Shown here in pieces: positions 1 through 9,463 of a stretch of 46,745 nt of DNA. Positions within the stretch are counted from its first letter, which is position 1, and each line of letters opens with the position of its first letter. The notes under the pieces are model-generated. The model did no database searches. It worked only from the letters and a program-made list of their open reading frames with translations, and was not told the origin of the DNA. The stretch comes from Hyphomicrobiales bacterium. GTDB taxonomy: Bacteria; Pseudomonadota; Alphaproteobacteria; Rhizobiales; Rhizobiaceae. The translations under genes were made by a program, and so were the position numbers. Location of the stretch: NCBI GenBank assembly GCA_900468065.1, contig UBTA01000059.1:1-46745 (forward strand), in the 5' to 3' direction.

Positions 1-33
1 CTGGCCACCGTCATCGCGGAGGACAAACCATGA
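1..33 (+). CDS. bioF: 3' end of upstream gene, probably bioF (partial)
   Basis: The frame starting at base 1 is open and ends at a TGA at 31-33, giving a ten-residue tail ([10 protein letters not shown]). That stop overlaps the bioD start (ATGATG at 30-35), the same coupled arrangement seen at the next two junctions. In Rhizobiaceae the biotin operon runs bioB-F-D-A-Z, so the tail most likely belongs to bioF, the 8-amino-7-oxononanoate synthase. The identity rests on gene order only; ten residues are too few to recognise the protein. Confidence 0.55.
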   Translation: MATVIAEDKP

Positions 34-665
34 TGCGCTTCGTGGTGACAGGCACCGATACCGGCATCGGCAAGACGATCTTTTCGGCCGCACTCACCGC
101 AGCGCTTGGCGGTTATTATTGGAAACCGGTGCAATCGGGGCTGGATGAGGAAACCGATAGCCAGGTCGTCCACCGGCTCGGCCGCCTGCCGCCGCATCGC
201 ATCCTTCCGGAGACCTATCGCTTGCGGACACCGGCCTCGCCGCATCTCGCCGCCCGGCTCGATCATGTGGCGATCGATACCTTACAATTGACACCGCCGG
301 TGACGGACGCGCCTCTCGTCATCGAGGGTGCTGGCGGCTTGCTGGTGCCGCTCACGGAAACGGAGGTCTTTGCCGATGTCTTCGCGCGCTGGCAGTTCCC
401 CGTCATCCTCTGCGCCCGCACCGGGCTCGGCACGATCAATCATACGCTGCTGTCACTCGAAGCGCTGCGCTCCCGCGCTATTCCGGTTTTCGGAATTGCG
501 TTCATCGGTGATGAACAGACCGAAACTCAACGCATCATCGCCGCGATGGGCCGGGTGCGCATTCTCGGCCGCCTGCCGCGTCTCGATCCGTTGACGCCGG
601 AAAGCCTCGGCCATGCCTTCCCGGAAAACTTTCCTCTTTCCTCGTTCACCGGGAAGGCGCCATGA
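30..665 (+). CDS. bioD: ATP-dependent dethiobiotin synthetase BioD
   Basis: BioD closes the ureido ring of dethiobiotin from 7,8-diaminopelargonic acid, CO2 and ATP in the cytoplasm, the next-to-last step of biotin synthesis. The 211-residue protein begins with the family P-loop GTDTGIGKT (about residues 8-16), followed by the WKPVQSG segment that lines the substrate site and the later [11 protein letters not shown] motif (about residues 98-108). Length is normal for the family. Two adjacent ATGs (30 and 33) could each serve as start; the overlap with the upstream TGA suggests translational coupling. The TGA stop overlaps the bioA start by 4 bp (ATGA). The assignment is firm. Confidence 0.95.
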   Translation: MMRFVVTGTDTGIGKTIFSAALTAALGGYYWKPVQSGLDEETDSQVVHRLGRLPPHRILPETYRLRTPASPHLAARLDHVAIDTLQLTPPVTDAPLVIEGAGGLLVPLTETEVFADVFARWQFPVILCARTGLGTINHTLLSLEALRSRAIPVFGIAFIGDEQTETQRIIAAMGRVRILGRLPRLDPLTPESLGHAFPENFPLSSFTGKAP

Positions 666-1927
666 ACTCGCCTGTCTGGCACCCCTTTACCCAGCACGCG
701 CTGGAACCGGCGATGAGGCGCATCCTCCAGACGGACGGCGCATGCCTGATCGATGATGGCGGATCGCGCATTCTGGACGCCATCTCCTCCTGGTGGGTGA
801 TCACGCATCGCCACCGGCATCCAGCGATCATGGCGGCCATTCAGGCCGCATGCGAACGTTACGACCAGATCATCTTTGCCGAATACACCCATGAACCGGC
901 CGAGGAACTGGCACGCGGCCTGTTGAGGATCGCCCCTCCAGGGCTTGCGCATGTATTCTATTCCGACAGCGGATCAACCTGCGTCGAAGTCGCGCTGAAA
1001 ATGGCCCTCGGCTTCTTCCACAATTCCGGAGCGCCGCGCCGCCGCATCTGCGTTCTGGAGCACGGTTATCACGGCGACACGATCGGCACGATGTCGGCAG
1101 GCGAGCGCGGTGTTTTCAACGCGGCCTATGAGCCGATGCTGTTCGGCGTTGATCGCCTGCCGTTTCCGACCCTCGGCCATGAGCAGAAGACGCTGGACGC
1201 CTTGGAGCGGTTCTGCGCATCCGGCGATGTCGCGGCCTTGCTGATCGAGCCGCTTATTCTCGGGGCAGGCGGCATGCTGACCTATCCCACCTCAGTGCTG
1301 AGCGAACTGAAGCGGATTGCCGAACGGCATGGCACTCTGCTGATCGCCGATGAGGTGATGACCGGCTGGGGCCGTACCGGCAGCGTGTTTGCCTGCGAAC
1401 AGGCAGGTGTGTCGCCCGATATCCTCTGCACGTCCAAGGGTTTGACCGGTGGCGCTCTGCCGCTTGCCGCCACTTTATGCACCGCCGAAATCTTCGAGGC
1501 GCATCTGTCGACAGACCGCCGGAAGACATTTTTTCATTCCAGCTCCTATACCGCCAATCCGATTGCTTGCGCCGCCGCCGTCGCCAATCTGGCTGTCTGG
1601 GAAACCGAACCGGTGCACGAGCGCCTCCGGTCGCTGGGAGTGATGCAAACGGAGAGGCTGACACGCTTTGAGACCAATCCATGCTTTCGCAATGTCCGCC
1701 AGATCGGCACGATCACAGCACTCGATCTCACGGTTCCGAGCGCGGGATATCTGGCCGACGTTGGCCCGAAGCTCAGGGCCTTCTTCCGCGAGCGAAAACT
1801 GCTGATCCGACCGCTCGGCAACGTCATCTATCTGATGCCGCCCTATTGCGTCACTGCTACCGAACTCGACCGGGCCTATGATGCGATCGAAGAGGCGGCG
1901 GCTTGGTTTGAAGCGGGCCGCCTGTGA
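662..1927 (+). CDS. bioA: Adenosylmethionine-8-amino-7-oxononanoate aminotransferase BioA
   Basis: BioA transfers the amino group of S-adenosylmethionine to 8-amino-7-oxononanoate, making the substrate of BioD. It is a class III PLP aminotransferase of 421 residues, the usual size. Visible landmarks are the N-terminal WHPFTQH, the [15 protein letters not shown] cofactor loop, [10 protein letters not shown], the [12 protein letters not shown] segment with the PLP-contacting Asp230, and CTSKGLTGG with the Schiff-base Lys259. The ATG overlaps the bioD stop by 4 bp, and the gene's own stop overlaps the GTG start of bioZ by 4 bp, so bioD-A-Z should be one coupled transcript. The assignment is firm. 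Confidence 0.95.
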   Translation: MNSPVWHPFTQHALEPAMRRILQTDGACLIDDGGSRILDAISSWWVITHRHRHPAIMAAIQAACERYDQIIFAEYTHEPAEELARGLLRIAPPGLAHVFYSDSGSTCVEVALKMALGFFHNSGAPRRRICVLEHGYHGDTIGTMSAGERGVFNAAYEPMLFGVDRLPFPTLGHEQKTLDALERFCASGDVAALLIEPLILGAGGMLTYPTSVLSELKRIAERHGTLLIADEVMTGWGRTGSVFACEQAGVSPDILCTSKGLTGGALPLAATLCTAEIFEAHLSTDRRKTFFHSSSYTANPIACAAAVANLAVWETEPVHERLRSLGVMQTERLTRFETNPCFRNVRQIGTITALDLTVPSAGYLADVGPKLRAFFRERKLLIRPLGNVIYLMPPYCVTATELDRAYDAIEEAAAWFEAGRL

Positions 1928-2913
1928 GAAGCGCACGCTCATCCCGTCTTGCCGGCTTCGGTCACAGCGTCCCGGCTAGGCGTGTCGAAAACGCCGAAAT
2001 CGAAGGGCGGATCGGCCTTGAACCGGGCTGGATAGAACGCCGGACCGGCATCAGGACGCGCTATTGGGCAGCGCCCGGCGACACGCTATCCGGGCTTGCG
2101 GCCAAGGCAGGCGAGGCGGCAATCGAGGACGCGGGTATCGTGGGGGCAGACATCGCCCTGACGCTGCTCGCCACCTCGACGCCCGATCATCTTTTGCCGC
2201 CATCGGCGCCGCTGCTCGCCCATCACCTTGGATTGGCAAATTCCGGTGCTATCGATCTTGCCGGGGCGTGTTCCGGGTTTCTTTATGCGTTGACGCTTGC
2301 CGATGGCTTCGTGCGAGCTCAAGGCCGACCGGTCCTAGTTGTCGCCGCCAATATTCTGAGCCGCCGGATCAATCCTGCCGAATGCGCAAGCTCCGTCCTG
2401 TTCGCCGACGCAGCCGGTGCGGTCGTCTTGATGCCCTCGCAGGATACGGAAACCGGATTGCTGGGTGTAGATCTCGCCGCAGACGGCAGCCGTTACGACC
2501 TGATTTCGATCCCGGCCGGCGGCAGCAATCGTCCTTTTACCGCTGATATGGCGGCACAGGATTGCCTGATGACGATGCGCGATGGACGGGAAATGTTTAC
2601 GCAAGCCGTCCGGATGATGAGCGATTGCGCGCGCCGGGCTCTGGACCATGCAGGGATCGGCGCCATGCATATTCACCGGTTCATTCCGCATCAGGCCAAT
2701 GCCCGGATATTCGATGCCGTCTGCAGCGATCTCGGCATTCTGCCAGAAAAAACCGTCCGCACGATCGATACGTACGGAAACTCGTCGGCTGCGACCATTC
2801 CTCTTTCCCTCTCGCTTGCCCATCAGGCCTCTCCCTTCATGCCCGGAGAAAAACTGCTGCTGACTGCTGCGGGTGCGGGGTTGACGGGGGGCGCCTGTGT
2901 TGTTGGAATGTAA
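1924..2913 (+). CDS. bioZ: BioZ, KAS III-like enzyme that starts pimeloyl synthesis
   Basis: BioZ is a ketoacyl-ACP synthase III relative that, in Brucella and Agrobacterium, condenses a glutaryl thioester with malonyl-ACP to start the pimeloyl chain of biotin, replacing BioC/BioH. The 329-residue protein has the complete KAS III triad: Cys116 in LAGACSGF, His256 in IPHQAN and Asn286 in TYGNSSAA. The start is GTG at 1924, overlapping the bioA stop (GTGA). A housekeeping FabH is the alternative by fold, but the position at the end of bioFDA decides for BioZ. Confidence 0.92.
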   Translation: MRSARSSRLAGFGHSVPARRVENAEIEGRIGLEPGWIERRTGIRTRYWAAPGDTLSGLAAKAGEAAIEDAGIVGADIALTLLATSTPDHLLPPSAPLLAHHLGLANSGAIDLAGACSGFLYALTLADGFVRAQGRPVLVVAANILSRRINPAECASSVLFADAAGAVVLMPSQDTETGLLGVDLAADGSRYDLISIPAGGSNRPFTADMAAQDCLMTMRDGREMFTQAVRMMSDCARRALDHAGIGAMHIHRFIPHQANARIFDAVCSDLGILPEKTVRTIDTYGNSSAATIPLSLSLAHQASPFMPGEKLLLTAAGAGLTGGACVVGM

Positions 2914-3030
2914 GTGATATCTTACGACACTCTTCGCCGCTGTAAAAGATTGCGCAGGAAACGGGTGGCGACCTGCAGCTCAAGCCGTCATTCAGGAAGC
3001 ATCCGACGTCCCCACAAGGGAGGCTTTGCC

Positions 3031-3777
3031 ATGAATGCGTATTCGACAACTCCGCCAGTTTCTGCCGCGCTGTCCGCTGAGGCGCGTGTCGCCCGATACG
3101 AATGGAACCAGCTCGGCGAAGGGCTCAACGGCTTCGGCTGCGCGGTCCTCGAAAAGCTGCTGTCGCCCGAGGAATGCCGGCAGATCGCCGGGCTCTACCA
3201 AGAGGAAAAACACTTCCGCAGCCACATCCACATGGCCCGCCATGGTTTCGGCAAGGGTGAGTACCGCTATTTCAAATATCCGCTGCCGGACCTCATCGGA
3301 GCTTTGCGCACAGCGCTCTATCCGCGGCTTGCCGATGTCGCCAACGTGTGGAGCGAGCGCATGGGCATGGCTGAACGCTATCCGGCCGAGCATGCGACGT
3401 TCCTCAAACACTGCCGCGATGCCGGCCAGATCCGGCCGACGCCGCTCTTGTTGCAATATGTCCCCGGCGATTTCAATTGCCTGCATCAGGATCTCTATGG
3501 TGACTTTGCATTCCCCATCCAGGTGGCGATCCTGCTTTCTGAGCCAGGAGAGGATTTTACCGGCGGGGAATTCGTCCTGACGGAACAACGGCCGCGCATG
3601 CAGAGCCGTGCCGAGGTCGTGCCGCTACGCCAGGGCGATGCCGTCGCATTCGCGGTCCATAATCGGCCGGTCCAGGGCGGGAGAGGCAATTATAGGGTCA
3701 ATCTGCGGCATGGTGTCAGCCGTATTCGCTCCGGCATGCGCCATACCATCGGCATCATTTTTCATGATGCAAGGTAG
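3031..3777 (+). CDS. 2-oxoglutarate/Fe(II)-type oxygenase (PF09859-like family)
   Basis: A 248-residue cytoplasmic protein. The ATG at 3031 is preceded by a strong GGGAGG site; the open frame extends further upstream but without similarity. The conserved blocks RHGFGKGEY, FKYPLP, CRDAGQIRPTPLLLQY, CLHQDLYGD, DFTGGEFVLTEQRPRMQSR and RHGVSRIRSG are those I associate with the Oxygenase-NA family (PF09859), named for a role in repairing alkylated DNA. The His-x-Asp of CLHQDLYG and a later His (RHGVS or RHTIG) fit an iron site. The substrate is not established, and the family name may overstate what is known. It stands alone, 117 bp after bioZ. Confidence 0.75.
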   Translation: MNAYSTTPPVSAALSAEARVARYEWNQLGEGLNGFGCAVLEKLLSPEECRQIAGLYQEEKHFRSHIHMARHGFGKGEYRYFKYPLPDLIGALRTALYPRLADVANVWSERMGMAERYPAEHATFLKHCRDAGQIRPTPLLLQYVPGDFNCLHQDLYGDFAFPIQVAILLSEPGEDFTGGEFVLTEQRPRMQSRAEVVPLRQGDAVAFAVHNRPVQGGRGNYRVNLRHGVSRIRSGMRHTIGIIFHDAR

Positions 3778-3910
3778 GATCGTCAGACGGAAGATAACCC
3801 GCAAGAGCACCGCTCCTAACAGATTTGAGGGGCGGGCATCGGTTGCGCTTGCCTCCCATTTTTGGTAAATTTTTTCTAAAGGTTGACCGAACTGACGGAG
3901 CGATCTGCGC

Positions 3911-4135
3911 ATGACGAGCATCTCACATCGTTTCGAAAACTATATGAGAAATGGCATGGGTGGCTGGGCGCGATCGAAGCCCGCTTTTGTCCGTGCCCTG
4001 CTTTTTATCCCCTGCCTTCTCGAATATCTGGTCGCTTGCTTGGTATGTGCCGTCGCCATTGCCGCCGTGGTCTTTCTCATGGTGCTTGTGGCGATCTTCG
4101 GGCTGGATGCGGAGCGTCAGCCCGGCCTGCGCTGA
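3911..4135 (+). CDS. Small hypothetical inner-membrane protein
   Basis: A 74-residue ORF starting at ATG 3911 with a GGAG-type site about 10 bases upstream. Residues about 27-64 are strongly hydrophobic (ALLFIPCLLEYLVACLV followed by AVAIAAVVFLMVLVAIF), enough for one long or two short membrane helices, with basic residues before and acidic ones after. It converges on exoP, and both stop codons sit in or beside the hairpin at 4129-4152. I recognise no family. Coding is plausible from the start site and clean hydrophobic segment but unproven. An overlapping ORF in another frame (3883-4179) lacks such features. Confidence 0.45.
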   Translation: MTSISHRFENYMRNGMGGWARSKPAFVRALLFIPCLLEYLVACLVCAVAIAAVVFLMVLVAIFGLDAERQPGLR

Positions 4136-4152
4136 GACGGGCCCCTCAGCGC
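4129..4152. terminator. Hairpin between convergent small ORF and exoP
   Basis: An 8-bp perfect inverted repeat (GCGCTGAG at 4129-4136, CTCAGCGC at 4145-4152) with an 8-base loop overlaps the 3' ends of both convergent genes. No U-rich tail follows on either strand, so it may block exonucleases or act with Rho rather than be a classic intrinsic terminator. Confidence 0.4.
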
Positions 4153-6488
4153 GCGGTCTTCAATGGCTGTTCGATATAATAGCTCTCGTAGCTCTTGCGA
4201 TATTTTTCCGCCGCGCCGAAATCGCTGTATTTTCCAAGCTCGTCCATATCCGTCTTGTTGAGCATGACGCCAAGGATCTTGGCGTTGAATTGCGGATCGG
4301 ATTGCAGCACGTCGCGAACCAGGCGGGCCGGCGTCTTGCCCCATTCGATGACCATCAGAAAGCCGTCGGCAAACGGCGAGAATGCTTTGGCGTCGATGAC
4401 CGGAGCCAGCGGCGCAAGATCGACGATGACATAGTCGAAGCTCTTGCGGGCATTGGCAATCAGGGCTTCCATGCCCTGCGAGGCAAGCAGTTCGTTGGTG
4501 TGGTAGAGATGGTCGCGGGGTGCGATAGGCAGGATCGCAAGTCTGGTCTGCGGATCGACCCTCAGCCCGGCGGTCCATTCCTCTTCGCCAAGAACAGCTT
4601 CCACCAAACCCGTTTTCGGCGGCGGAGAGATCATTTTGCTGATTGCCGGATTGCGGATATCGGCGTCGATCAGCAACGTCCGTTTACCGCTGGCGGCGAG
4701 CAGCCCGGCGAAATTCGCAGCGATGGTTGATTTCCCTTCGCCCGGCAGCGCCGAGACGACACCGATCACCCGGTTGGGGCGACCCTGCAGGATGACATCG
4801 CTGGCAAGCTTGGCATTGCGCAGCGTTTCGGCAAAGGCCGATCGAGGCGAATCGACGGCAATCCTTGTCATCCGCGTCAGCGGAATGTCCGCGTCGGCCG
4901 GCGTGTCTGTTTTATCCGGTTCCTGTTTGGAAAGACGCTCCCGCGTCTTGCTCCACATGCTGACGGTCTTCTTCCCGACCAACGGCAGGTAGCCGAGCGA
5001 TTTGTGCCCGAGAACGGAGCGGATATCCTCCTCCAGCCGGAAGAAACGCTCGCGGAACTCCTGAAGGCCGGCAATGACAGCACCCAGCATGAAGCCCAGC
5101 ACGATGGAGAGCGCAATCACCATCGTCCGCTTCGGGCTGGATGGCGAGACTGGGATGCCGGCATCGGAGATGATCCGGGCTTTTGCAATCGGGAAGGAGC
5201 GTTGCTGGGCCGCCTCCTCGAAGCGGCCGAGATAGGATTCATAGAGCGTCTTCAGTGCAGTTGCCCGCTGTTCCAGTTCGCGCAGTTGCACCAGCGAGCG
5301 GTTAGCCTCCGAGTTGTTGCCGATCACGCCTTCAATGCTTTTGCGCAGCGACGCCTCGCGGGATTTGGCGACTTCCATTTCGTTACGGTAGCTGCCGGTA
5401 ATCTGCTGCAGTTCCCGGAAAATCTGGCCGGCAAGTTCCGATTTTTCAGCGCGGAGCGCGACCGCCTGCGGATGGTCGGCAGAGAAGTTCTGGACGATGA
5501 CCTGTTCACGCTTGCTGACAGCCAGATAGCGGGTCCGCAAATCCTGAATAACCGAGTTGTCGGTCTGGTTCGAGGAAATCGTCGCATTGTTGACGGCGTT
5601 CTCCGCCCCCTGATCGGTGATCGACTTGAACTGGTTATAGCGGGCGGACGCGCTGGCGCTGTCCGCCTGCGCAACGATCAGCTGGCTGTTGAGATCGGAC
5701 AGCTGCTGCTCCGACATCAGTTCGCCGCGCGCCGAGGTCAGGCCGTTTTCGGCTTTGAATTTTTCCGCATCGAGGGAAGCGGCCTGCGCGCGCTGGCGAA
5801 GGTCTGTCAGCCGCTCCTGCAACCAGACGGAAGCGCGTTCGGTGGCGTCGAAATTCGCATTCAGCTGGTCGGTTAGATAGGCGTTTGCGTAGGCACGAGT
5901 GACGACGGCCGCAAGCCGCGGATCTGTCGATTTGTAGGACAGCGCGACAACGGAGCTTCTGCCCACTCGCTCGACAGTCAGTGCCTGCTGGATATAGGCG
6001 GCCGCTGTCTCACGCTTGCCGTTGCGCACGGCTTCTGCGGAAAGCTCATGCGGGGTCGCGAAGATTCCAGCGAGCGGCCGAAGCATGGATTTCACCATCG
6101 ACATCAGCGATTGCGGTGGATTGAGAATGGTCCCGTTTTCGCCGAGATTTTCCGCATCGGTGACGCGCAAGGCCAGCTCACCCGATTTCAGAATTTCCAC
6201 GGCGCTGGAAAGCTGCGTGTCGGCCAGCTGTGCGTTCTGCGGCGAGGGGGTTTCTTCGGCATATTTCGACAGGTTATCGTCGAGCAGGATCTGTGTCTGC
6301 GACGTATAGATCGGTGTCGCAAGCAGCAGATAGATGGAGCCGGCAAGGAAACAGGCGATGACGCAAGCGGCCACGACCCTTGAACGGCGAAACGCGATCG
6401 CGGTCAGCCGGTTCAGATCGATGAACGAGTCAGACTCATCGCCTCGCAGCGATGGGACAGTGTTCAACGGAAGAGGTCTTTGATTCAT
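4146..6488 (-). CDS. exoP: ExoP, polysaccharide co-polymerase with tyrosine-kinase domain
   Basis: ExoP sits in the inner membrane and sets chain length and export of succinoglycan together with ExoQ and ExoT. The 780-residue protein has a Wzz-like layout: TM1 at about 38-57, a long periplasmic coiled-coil region (about 60-450), a proline-rich VSPSSPKRT stretch just before TM2 at about 455-475, then a cytoplasmic BY-kinase domain. That domain has Walker A GEGKST (583-588), Walker A' LLIDADIRNP (about 605-614) and Walker B YVIVDLAPL (about 686-694). A tyrosine cluster (754, 763, 767, 770, 771) at the C-terminus is the expected autophosphorylation tail. It is the last gene of the leftward exoH-K-L-A-M-O-N-P run and is separated from exoN by 110 bp holding a stem-loop. 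Confidence 0.95.
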   Translation of the reverse strand: MNQRPLPLNTVPSLRGDESDSFIDLNRLTAIAFRRSRVVAACVIACFLAGSIYLLLATPIYTSQTQILLDDNLSKYAEETPSPQNAQLADTQLSSAVEILKSGELALRVTDAENLGENGTILNPPQSLMSMVKSMLRPLAGIFATPHELSAEAVRNGKRETAAAYIQQALTVERVGRSSVVALSYKSTDPRLAAVVTRAYANAYLTDQLNANFDATERASVWLQERLTDLRQRAQAASLDAEKFKAENGLTSARGELMSEQQLSDLNSQLIVAQADSASASARYNQFKSITDQGAENAVNNATISSNQTDNSVIQDLRTRYLAVSKREQVIVQNFSADHPQAVALRAEKSELAGQIFRELQQITGSYRNEMEVAKSREASLRKSIEGVIGNNSEANRSLVQLRELEQRATALKTLYESYLGRFEEAAQQRSFPIAKARIISDAGIPVSPSSPKRTMVIALSIVLGFMLGAVIAGLQEFRERFFRLEEDIRSVLGHKSLGYLPLVGKKTVSMWSKTRERLSKQEPDKTDTPADADIPLTRMTRIAVDSPRSAFAETLRNAKLASDVILQGRPNRVIGVVSALPGEGKSTIAANFAGLLAASGKRTLLIDADIRNPAISKMISPPPKTGLVEAVLGEEEWTAGLRVDPQTRLAILPIAPRDHLYHTNELLASQGMEALIANARKSFDYVIVDLAPLAPVIDAKAFSPFADGFLMVIEWGKTPARLVRDVLQSDPQFNAKILGVMLNKTDMDELGKYSDFGAAEKYRKSYESYYIEQPLKTAR

Positions 6489-6525
6489 GGGCCGCTCGGT
6501 CTCCAGATCATTTTTTGCGGACTGA

Positions 6526-6555
6526 TCTCACCCCAGAATAACGTCAGGGGTGAGA
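6526..6555 (-). other. Stem-loop between exoN and exoP
   Basis: A 9-bp perfect stem (TCTCACCCC at 6526-6534 with GGGGTGAGA at 6547-6555) and 12-base loop lie in the 110-bp exoN-exoP spacer. No T run follows in the direction of transcription, so it does not look like a full terminator. It could limit read-through or protect the upstream part of the message. Confidence 0.45.
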
Positions 6556-6598
6556 CCGGATTTGCTGCCAGCGTCAAACTGGCTGAAAATCATCGTTT

Positions 6599-7504
6599 TC
6601 AGGCAGCCTGCATCGCCTGCTCGTGCGACAGAACCATCTCGCGAACGGATTCGAACACGAGGTTGCCGATATCAGCGCGCGCTAGCGCGAAGGCGACGTT
6701 CGCTTCGATGAAGCCCTGCTTGGAGCCACAATCGAAGGTCCGGCCTTCGTAGGGGTGCGCGTGGAACGACTGGTCTGCCGACAGGCGCAGCATGCCGTCG
6801 GTCAGCTGGATTTCGTTGCCGGCGCCACGCTGCTGGTGCGCAAGAATAGAGAAGATTTCCGGCTGAAGGATGTAGCGGCCGTTGAGGTAGTAGGTGGACG
6901 GTGCCTCGGCAACGGGCGGTTTTTCCACCATCTGCGTCACTTCAAACCCATGCCGGGTTTTCTCGCCCATACCGACAATGCCGTATTTCGAGGTGTCCTC
7001 AAGGGCGCACTGCTCGACAGCGACGACATTGCCGCCGACATCGTTGTAGAGGTCCATCAGGCCGGCCATGCAGCCGCGCGCACCGTAGGAAATCATATCG
7101 GGCAAAAGCAGCGCGAACGGCTCGTCGCCGATCAGATCACGGGCGCACCAGACCGCGTGGCCAAGGCCAAGCGGCGCCTGCTGGCGGGTGAAGCTGACGG
7201 AACCGGCGGTCGGCAGCATGCGCGCCAGCTCCGAAAGCTGGGCATCCTTGCCTGAGCGCGTCAGCGACGAGATCAGCTCCGGCACATCATCAAAATGGTC
7301 TTCGATTGCCTGCTTGTTGCGGCCGGTGACGAACACGATGTGCTCGATGCCGGCCTGCATCGCTTCCTCGACGGCATATTGCACGACGGGACGGTCGACG
7401 ATGGTCAGCATTTCCTTCGGCATCACCTTGGTTGCGGGCAGAAACCGGGTGCCGTTGCCGGCGACGGGAATAACGGCTTTGCGAACGGGTCTGATAGGAG
7501 CCAT
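6599..7504 (-). CDS. exoN: ExoN, UTP-glucose-1-phosphate uridylyltransferase
   Basis: ExoN makes UDP-glucose from UTP and glucose-1-phosphate, the donor for the glucose residues of succinoglycan. The 301-residue protein is a GalU-type nucleotidyltransferase: the signature [18 protein letters not shown] lies at about residues 16-33, followed by [24 protein letters not shown], the LPDM metal-binding loop and [11 protein letters not shown]. An AAGGA site precedes the ATG by 7 bases. It starts 4 bp after the exoO stop and is clearly in the same transcript. A general-purpose galU elsewhere may overlap in function; the context gives the name exoN. Confidence 0.93.
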   Translation of the reverse strand: MAPIRPVRKAVIPVAGNGTRFLPATKVMPKEMLTIVDRPVVQYAVEEAMQAGIEHIVFVTGRNKQAIEDHFDDVPELISSLTRSGKDAQLSELARMLPTAGSVSFTRQQAPLGLGHAVWCARDLIGDEPFALLLPDMISYGARGCMAGLMDLYNDVGGNVVAVEQCALEDTSKYGIVGMGEKTRHGFEVTQMVEKPPVAEAPSTYYLNGRYILQPEIFSILAHQQRGAGNEIQLTDGMLRLSADQSFHAHPYEGRTFDCGSKQGFIEANVAFALARADIGNLVFESVREMVLSHEQAMQAA

Positions 7505-7508
7505 AGAA

Positions 7509-8528
7509 CTATCCTTTGTTCTTGTGCGGGCTGTTGCCCGGGGTGGTTCTATTCATCGTTTTCGGCGGGGGACCGAAAGGGCGAATTGCAGTGAACGGCG
7601 CCATGAGGCGCCGCAGCCTGACGGCAATGGGCATCCGCAGATGCCGGATTGCCGCCGGATTTTTCCACGCGGTTTTGACCGCGCCGGAAAGGGACCGTGC
7701 TTTGATCTGATCGACCAGCATGATGAAAGACCGCGCATCCTCGATGCTACGGTGACGCCGGCCCTGGGCCGCCATCGAGGCCTCGTCCAGCCGGTGATTC
7801 GTGAGAAACGCGGCATCGGCGGCGAGCATCGCATCCACCTGATGCAGCTTCAGCACCCGCGAGATCGACCCGCTTCGGATGTAATAGGTGTAGCCGGCGA
7901 CCGGCTCCACCGCGCAGCGGCCGCCCTTGGCCAGGGCCGATGCCAGAAGCTGATAATCCTCGCCAATCGGCAGGCTCTCGTCGAAGCGCAGGCCATGCTC
8001 CTCGATAAACCGGCGCTCGAAGACCGGCTTCATATAGCCGTAATTATGCTCGGACTGAAACAGCACGTTGGACCCGATGAAAGCCGGAAGCGTCAGCGTT
8101 TCGAGTGTGGAAAGCTGGGTTTCCTCGAACATCCGTTTGATCTGGCCGTCCAGCGGAACGACGTCGACATTGTCGACGACGATCTGAGCCTTGGCGGATT
8201 TCGCGCGCGCGATCATGCGCGCGGTGCGATCCGGCGACACTGCATCGTCGGAATCCAGAATGACGATCCAGTCCCCGCGTGCGGCGGCAAGGCCTGCATT
8301 GCGGGCGCCGCCGGGGCCGCGGTTCTTGTCGAGCCGGATTAGCCGGACGCGCGGATCGGTATAGGCATCGACGATTTCCGCCGTGTCATCCGGCGAACAG
8401 TCGTCGATCACGACAACCTCGACGTTGACACCGGTTTGCGCCAGCGCGCTGTCGATGGCGCGCTCGATCGTCTCTCCGGCCTTGAAGGCGGCGACGATGA
8501 ATGTGGCGTCAGGACGATGCTGTTCCAT
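7509..8528 (-). CDS. exoO: ExoO, succinoglycan glycosyltransferase (GT2)
   Basis: A family 2 glycosyltransferase of 339 residues that, by homology to Sinorhizobium ExoO, adds a side-chain glucose to the lipid-linked succinoglycan unit on the cytoplasmic face. The N-terminal GT-A fold shows [24 protein letters not shown] and the metal-binding ILDSDD; a later [11 protein letters not shown] carries the ED pair expected for the catalytic base. The C-terminal 40 residues are basic and proline-rich. Its start overlaps the exoM stop by one base (TGATG). It is recognisably a paralogue of ExoU in this cluster. The exact sugar added is taken from the model organism, not read from the sequence. Confidence 0.9.
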   Translation of the reverse strand: MEQHRPDATFIVAAFKAGETIERAIDSALAQTGVNVEVVVIDDCSPDDTAEIVDAYTDPRVRLIRLDKNRGPGGARNAGLAAARGDWIVILDSDDAVSPDRTARMIARAKSAKAQIVVDNVDVVPLDGQIKRMFEETQLSTLETLTLPAFIGSNVLFQSEHNYGYMKPVFERRFIEEHGLRFDESLPIGEDYQLLASALAKGGRCAVEPVAGYTYYIRSGSISRVLKLHQVDAMLAADAAFLTNHRLDEASMAAQGRRHRSIEDARSFIMLVDQIKARSLSGAVKTAWKNPAAIRHLRMPIAVRLRRLMAPFTAIRPFGPPPKTMNRTTPGNSPHKNKG

Positions 8529-9463
8529 CAGGACGACCTCGCCTCGGCTGCACCGTACTGCTCGATTTCCCGAACGCCGAGAAGCCCCACGACGACCCCC
8601 GCATGCATTGAGGCGCGCAGGGCGTAGCGGTTACGGCGAACAGGTGAGAAAAACAGGATGAGGCCGGCAAGCGCGCAGAAACCGCTTTTGGCTGCAGCAA
8701 GCGCAAGTTCACGGATTTTGCCGGCCGCCCCGGTCCCGACATCGATCAGCCGGCCATGGGTCTGGCCGAAGCGGAATTTTCGCTTGGCGATCCAGGAAAA
8801 AGTGGCGCGCTTGGCCGGCACAGGTTCCTCAACCCAGGCCGCAGGTGCGTAAGCAATCTTGCCGCCCATCCGGTGCATATGGGTAAAGAATTCGGTGTCT
8901 TCGCCGCCGCTGCGGCCAAGCGCCAGGTTGAAGTGGCGTCCGGCAAGCGAAGGCGCTGCAAGACGCAGAAGGACATTGCAGGTGTAGCCGGTGACGATCT
9001 GCTCGCCAACCCAGACCGGGAATGTCGAATGAAAGTCGCCCCGCTGCATCCAGCCCGGCGCATCCGTGCCGTAGGTGGCCTTGACCGGGCCAAGCACCGC
9101 ATCCGCACCCGTCGTGAGCGCCGTTTCGATCAGCCTGACGATCCAGTCTTCACTTGCCGTCTCGTCGTCATCGATGAACGCCAGGAAATCCCCCTTGGCA
9201 TTATCGAGGCAGGCATTGCGGGCAATAGAGATATTCGACGACGGGCAATGCACATAGACGATGGTGTGCGGCACGCAGGCGCGCATGGCGTCCACTCGTC
9301 CTTTGGCGCTCGGACTGTCATCGTTATCGGCCACGATGATCCGGATTTCGACATTGCCGGGAACCGTCATCTTCGCCAGCGATTTGAGCGTCTGCTCAAG
9401 CTCGGGGCGCCGATAGGTACACACGCCGATATCGATGCGAATGCGATTGATGTCTGTCGTCAT
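8528..9463 (-). CDS. exoM: ExoM, succinoglycan glycosyltransferase (GT2)
   Basis: A 311-residue family 2 glycosyltransferase; ExoM in Sinorhizobium adds the fourth sugar of the octasaccharide. Landmarks are IGVCTYRRPELEQTL at the N-terminus, the IIVADND strand, SNISIARNACL, the FIDDDE metal site and GGEDTEFFTHMHRMG in the acceptor region. A moderately hydrophobic stretch (about 255-275) near the C-terminus may dock it to the membrane. It overlaps exoA by 4 bp at its start and exoO by 1 bp at its end, so it is firmly within the operon. Confidence 0.9.
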   Translation of the reverse strand: MTTDINRIRIDIGVCTYRRPELEQTLKSLAKMTVPGNVEIRIIVADNDDSPSAKGRVDAMRACVPHTIVYVHCPSSNISIARNACLDNAKGDFLAFIDDDETASEDWIVRLIETALTTGADAVLGPVKATYGTDAPGWMQRGDFHSTFPVWVGEQIVTGYTCNVLLRLAAPSLAGRHFNLALGRSGGEDTEFFTHMHRMGGKIAYAPAAWVEEPVPAKRATFSWIAKRKFRFGQTHGRLIDVGTGAAGKIRELALAAAKSGFCALAGLILFFSPVRRNRYALRASMHAGVVVGLLGVREIEQYGAAEARSS

